Below, one piece after another: positions 62,098 to 64,000 of a stretch of DNA of 64,000 nucleotides. Origin of the DNA: Microvirga sp. Mcv34 (GTDB lineage: Bacteria; Pseudomonadota; Alphaproteobacteria; Rhizobiales; Beijerinckiaceae); assembly GCF_024519725.1 (NCBI RefSeq), contig NZ_JALJRK010000018.1:1-64000 (forward strand). Direction: 5' to 3'. Position numbers and translations under genes: made by a program. Position 1 is the first letter of the stretch. Every line of letters starts with the position of its first letter. The notes under the pieces were generated by a model. It searched no databases. It had not been told where the DNA came from and saw only the letters and a program-made list of their open reading frames with translations.

Positions 62098-63168
62098 ATG
62101 AGCCGAAAAGGATGGCGCTCCGTCAAGGAGATACGCATCGCCGATGTGGCTCGACTTGCCGGGGTATCGACGGCGACCGTCAGCCGCGTTCTCTCGGAGC
62201 CCGGGAAGGTGCGGCAGAAGACGCACGATCTCGTGATGGAGGCGGTGCGCCGCAGCGGCTATATCCCCAACAGCACGGCGCAGAAGCTGCGCACCCGCCG
62301 CACCATGAATGTGCTGGTGGTGGCGCCGCGCCTCACCAACCCGGTCTTCGCGGAGATCCTCCGGGGCGTGGACGACGAGCTGACGCAATCGGGCTACGGC
62401 ATCATCATCGGCAATCTCGACAACCGTCGCGAGCGCGAGGCCCGCTATGTGGAGCTCGCCCTGTCGCGGCAGGTGGACGGCGTGCTCCTGCTGACGGGCT
62501 ACATTCCGGAGAACGGCACCCGCGACATGCGGGAATCCGGCCTGCCCATCGTGGCCATGTGCGCCGCCATCGACGACGACAAGATCCCGAACGTGGTCGT
62601 CCAGGATCGCGAGGCGACCCGCCAGGCCGTGGACTATCTGGCCGGGCTGGGACATCGCCGCTTCGGCTACATCTCGGGCACACCGACCTCGATCATCGAA
62701 CACGAGCGGTTCAAGGGATTTCGGGAAGGCATCGCGGCGGCCGGGTTCGGTCCGGAGGATTTCGTGCGCTGGGAAGGGCCCTTCGTGTTCTCGACGGGCG
62801 TCGCGGCGGCCGAATCGTTCCTGGCGATGAAGGATCGCCCCACGGGAATTTTCGCCGCCTGCGACGAGAGCGCCATCGGCTTCATCAAGCGCGTCCGGGA
62901 GGCGCGCGTCCGGGTGCCGCAGGACGTGTCCGTGGTCGGCTTCGATGGGATCGAATTCTCCGATTTCACCGAGCCGACCCTCACCACGTTCCGTCAGCCT
63001 CTGCACGAGCTGGGGCGCGCCGGGGCCGACGTTCTCATGAAGCTGATCCAGAACGCCATGACGCCCAATGACTGGAACATCCGGCTGCCGCTGACCCTGC
63101 TGGAGCGCGGCACGACCGGGCCGGTCCTGCACAAGGACTACAAGTCCCTGCGGCGCTCCTCGCTCTGA
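62098..63168 (+). CDS. LacI-family transcriptional regulator
   Basis: A 356-residue protein. HTH about 13-32 (IADVARLAGVSTATVSRVLS), hinge NSTAQKLRTRRT and a periplasmic-binding-type effector domain (about 75-340, LVVAPRLTNPVFAEILRGVD; VVGFDGIEFSDFTEPTLTT). It should repress the divergent sugar operon through the palindrome at 61971 until a sugar binds. GGAGGTAAC precedes the ATG; an identical GGAGGTAAC occurs 27 nt further up. Confidence 0.93.
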   Translation: MSRKGWRSVKEIRIADVARLAGVSTATVSRVLSEPGKVRQKTHDLVMEAVRRSGYIPNSTAQKLRTRRTMNVLVVAPRLTNPVFAEILRGVDDELTQSGYGIIIGNLDNRREREARYVELALSRQVDGVLLLTGYIPENGTRDMRESGLPIVAMCAAIDDDKIPNVVVQDREATRQAVDYLAGLGHRRFGYISGTPTSIIEHERFKGFREGIAAAGFGPEDFVRWEGPFVFSTGVAAAESFLAMKDRPTGIFAACDESAIGFIKRVREARVRVPQDVSVVGFDGIEFSDFTEPTLTTFRQPLHELGRAGADVLMKLIQNAMTPNDWNIRLPLTLLERGTTGPVLHKDYKSLRRSSL

Positions 63169-63214
63169 GTGCGCCGAAACGACGATCACGTTTATCAACG
63201 AGGAGGAGAACGCC

Positions 63215-64000
63215 ATGCAGCCGGTCCGTTGGGGGATCCTGAGCACCGCGAAAATCGGCCGGACGAAGGTGGTTCCGGGCATGATGAAGAGCCCGCTCTG
63301 CGACGTTGTCGCCGTCGCGTCCCGGGACGAGGCCTCCGCCCGGGCCATGGCGGAGGAGCTCGGCATCGCGAGGGCGTATGGATCCTACGAAGCGCTCCTC
63401 GCCGATCCCGAGATCGAGGCGATCTACAACCCGCTGCCCAACCACCTGCACGTGCCCATGACCCTGGCGGCGGCCGCCGCGGGCAAGCACGTCCTGTGCG
63501 AGAAGCCGATCGCCGTCACGGCCGGCGAGGCGGAGGAGCTTCGGCAAGCCGCCGCGCAGGTGCTGATTGCGGAGGCCTTCATGGTCCGCCACCATCCGCA
63601 ATGGCAGCGCGCCCGCGACATCATCCGGAGCGGCGAGATCGGGGAGCCGCGGGCGATCCAGGTCGCCTTTTCCTATTTCAACGTCGATCCGGGCAACATC
63701 CGCAACAAGGCCGATATCGGCGGAGGAGGGCTCCTCGATATCGGCTGCTATGCCGTCGTGACGGGGCGCTATTTCTTCGAGGCCGAGCCTCTGCGGGTCA
63801 TCACCCTGATGGACCGGGATCCCGCCTTCGAGGTCGACCGGACCACCAGCGCGCTCTTGGATTTCGGCGTCGGGCGGCAGCTGGCCTTCACGGTCTCGAC
63901 CCAGGCCGTGCCCTACCAGCGTGTCCAGATGCTCGGGACGAAAGGGCGAATCGAGATCGAGATTCCCTTCAACGCGCCGCCCGACACGCCGACCCGGATC
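63215..64000 (+). CDS. Gfo/Idh/MocA-family dehydrogenase, C-terminus outside window
   Basis: An open frame of 262 codons to the window edge. Start MQPVRWGILSTAKIGRTKVV (Rossmann), YNPLPNHLHVPMTLAAAAAG, EKP motif VLCEKPIAVT, GEPRAIQVAFSYFN and GGGGLLDIGCYAV as in glucose-fructose oxidoreductase-like enzymes. GAGGAGGAGAACGCC lies before ATG 63215. It follows lacI by 46 nt and likely adds to the same sugar pathway. Confidence 0.88.
   Translation, partial: MQPVRWGILSTAKIGRTKVVPGMMKSPLCDVVAVASRDEASARAMAEELGIARAYGSYEALLADPEIEAIYNPLPNHLHVPMTLAAAAAGKHVLCEKPIAVTAGEAEELRQAAAQVLIAEAFMVRHHPQWQRARDIIRSGEIGEPRAIQVAFSYFNVDPGNIRNKADIGGGGLLDIGCYAVVTGRYFFEAEPLRVITLMDRDPAFEVDRTTSALLDFGVGRQLAFTVSTQAVPYQRVQMLGTKGRIEIEIPFNAPPDTPTRI

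Overview
The window reads as chromosomal DNA of a GC-rich alphaproteobacterium of the order Hyphomicrobiales (Rhizobiales). The grounds are the napEFDABC / nirK / pseudoazurin / nnrS set, FixK/FNR-type 14-mers, an HWE-type sensor kinase, and an intergenic palindromic repeat that starts and ends with the CCTCATCCTGAGGAGG type of arm common in that order. Microvirga or a near relative is my guess; the sequence alone does not settle the genus.

Layout. (1) 1-7.7 kb: the integrase end of an integrated element. It has a Cro-like regulator, a chain of overlapping small phage-type genes ending at a good terminator, a metallophosphatase, an excisionase-like gene and a tyrosine integrase next to the 3' end of tRNA-Pro(CGG). 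(2) 7.73-8.03 kb: a short strip of core chromosome with two divergent tRNA genes, Pro (-) and Gln (+). Each has an element at its 3' end. (3) 8.01-17.62 kb: a complete 9.6 kb island in tRNA-Gln(TTG), bounded by a 17 bp direct repeat. It carries an arsenic operon (arsR, an arsC-acetyltransferase fusion, acr3, arsH), a TauE/SafE permease, a small polymerase-like protein coupled to a Cys/His protein, a serine recombinase with a repeated 9-mer upstream, a TIR-domain protein and its own tyrosine integrase. (4) 18.4-27.8 kb: nitrate-to-nitric-oxide respiration (periplasmic nitrate reductase, copper nitrite reductase, pseudoazurin, a Crp/Fnr regulator, NnrS, a CxxC protein). (5) 28-37.2 kb: a ribbon-helix-helix gene overlapping an HWE kinase, a DUF1254/DUF1214-PRC protein, a large sulfatase, and small membrane or secreted proteins. 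(6) 37.2-52.4 kb: export and stress functions. These are a YhiI-RbbA-YhhJ type ABC exporter, a c-type haem protein, a TMD-only ABC protein, a second ABC exporter, a CBS-BON protein, an mgtA-like P-type ATPase broken by a one-base frameshift, FtsH and DoxX. (7) 52.5-64 kb: carbohydrate functions. These are an aldo/keto reductase, a ketopantoate-reductase-like protein, palindromic repeats, and an ABC sugar transporter operon with an isomerase, a Gfo/Idh/MocA oxidoreductase and ThuA, divergent from a LacI regulator with a perfect 14 bp palindrome between them.

How the parts fit. Matches to TTG(A/C)-N6-(T/G)CAA lie 60-95 nt upstream of nirK, the CxxC gene, the HlyD-RbbA operon, the second ABC operon and ftsH, with a further exact match about 160 nt and a near match about 85 nt upstream of pseudoazurin. 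Regions 4 and 6 may therefore form one low-oxygen / nitrogen-oxide regulon, with the Crp/Fnr gene at 25.1 kb as a candidate local regulator. The most unusual content is the accessory part of the arsenic island: the polymerase-like pair, the TIR-zinc protein and the recombinase with its repeat array.
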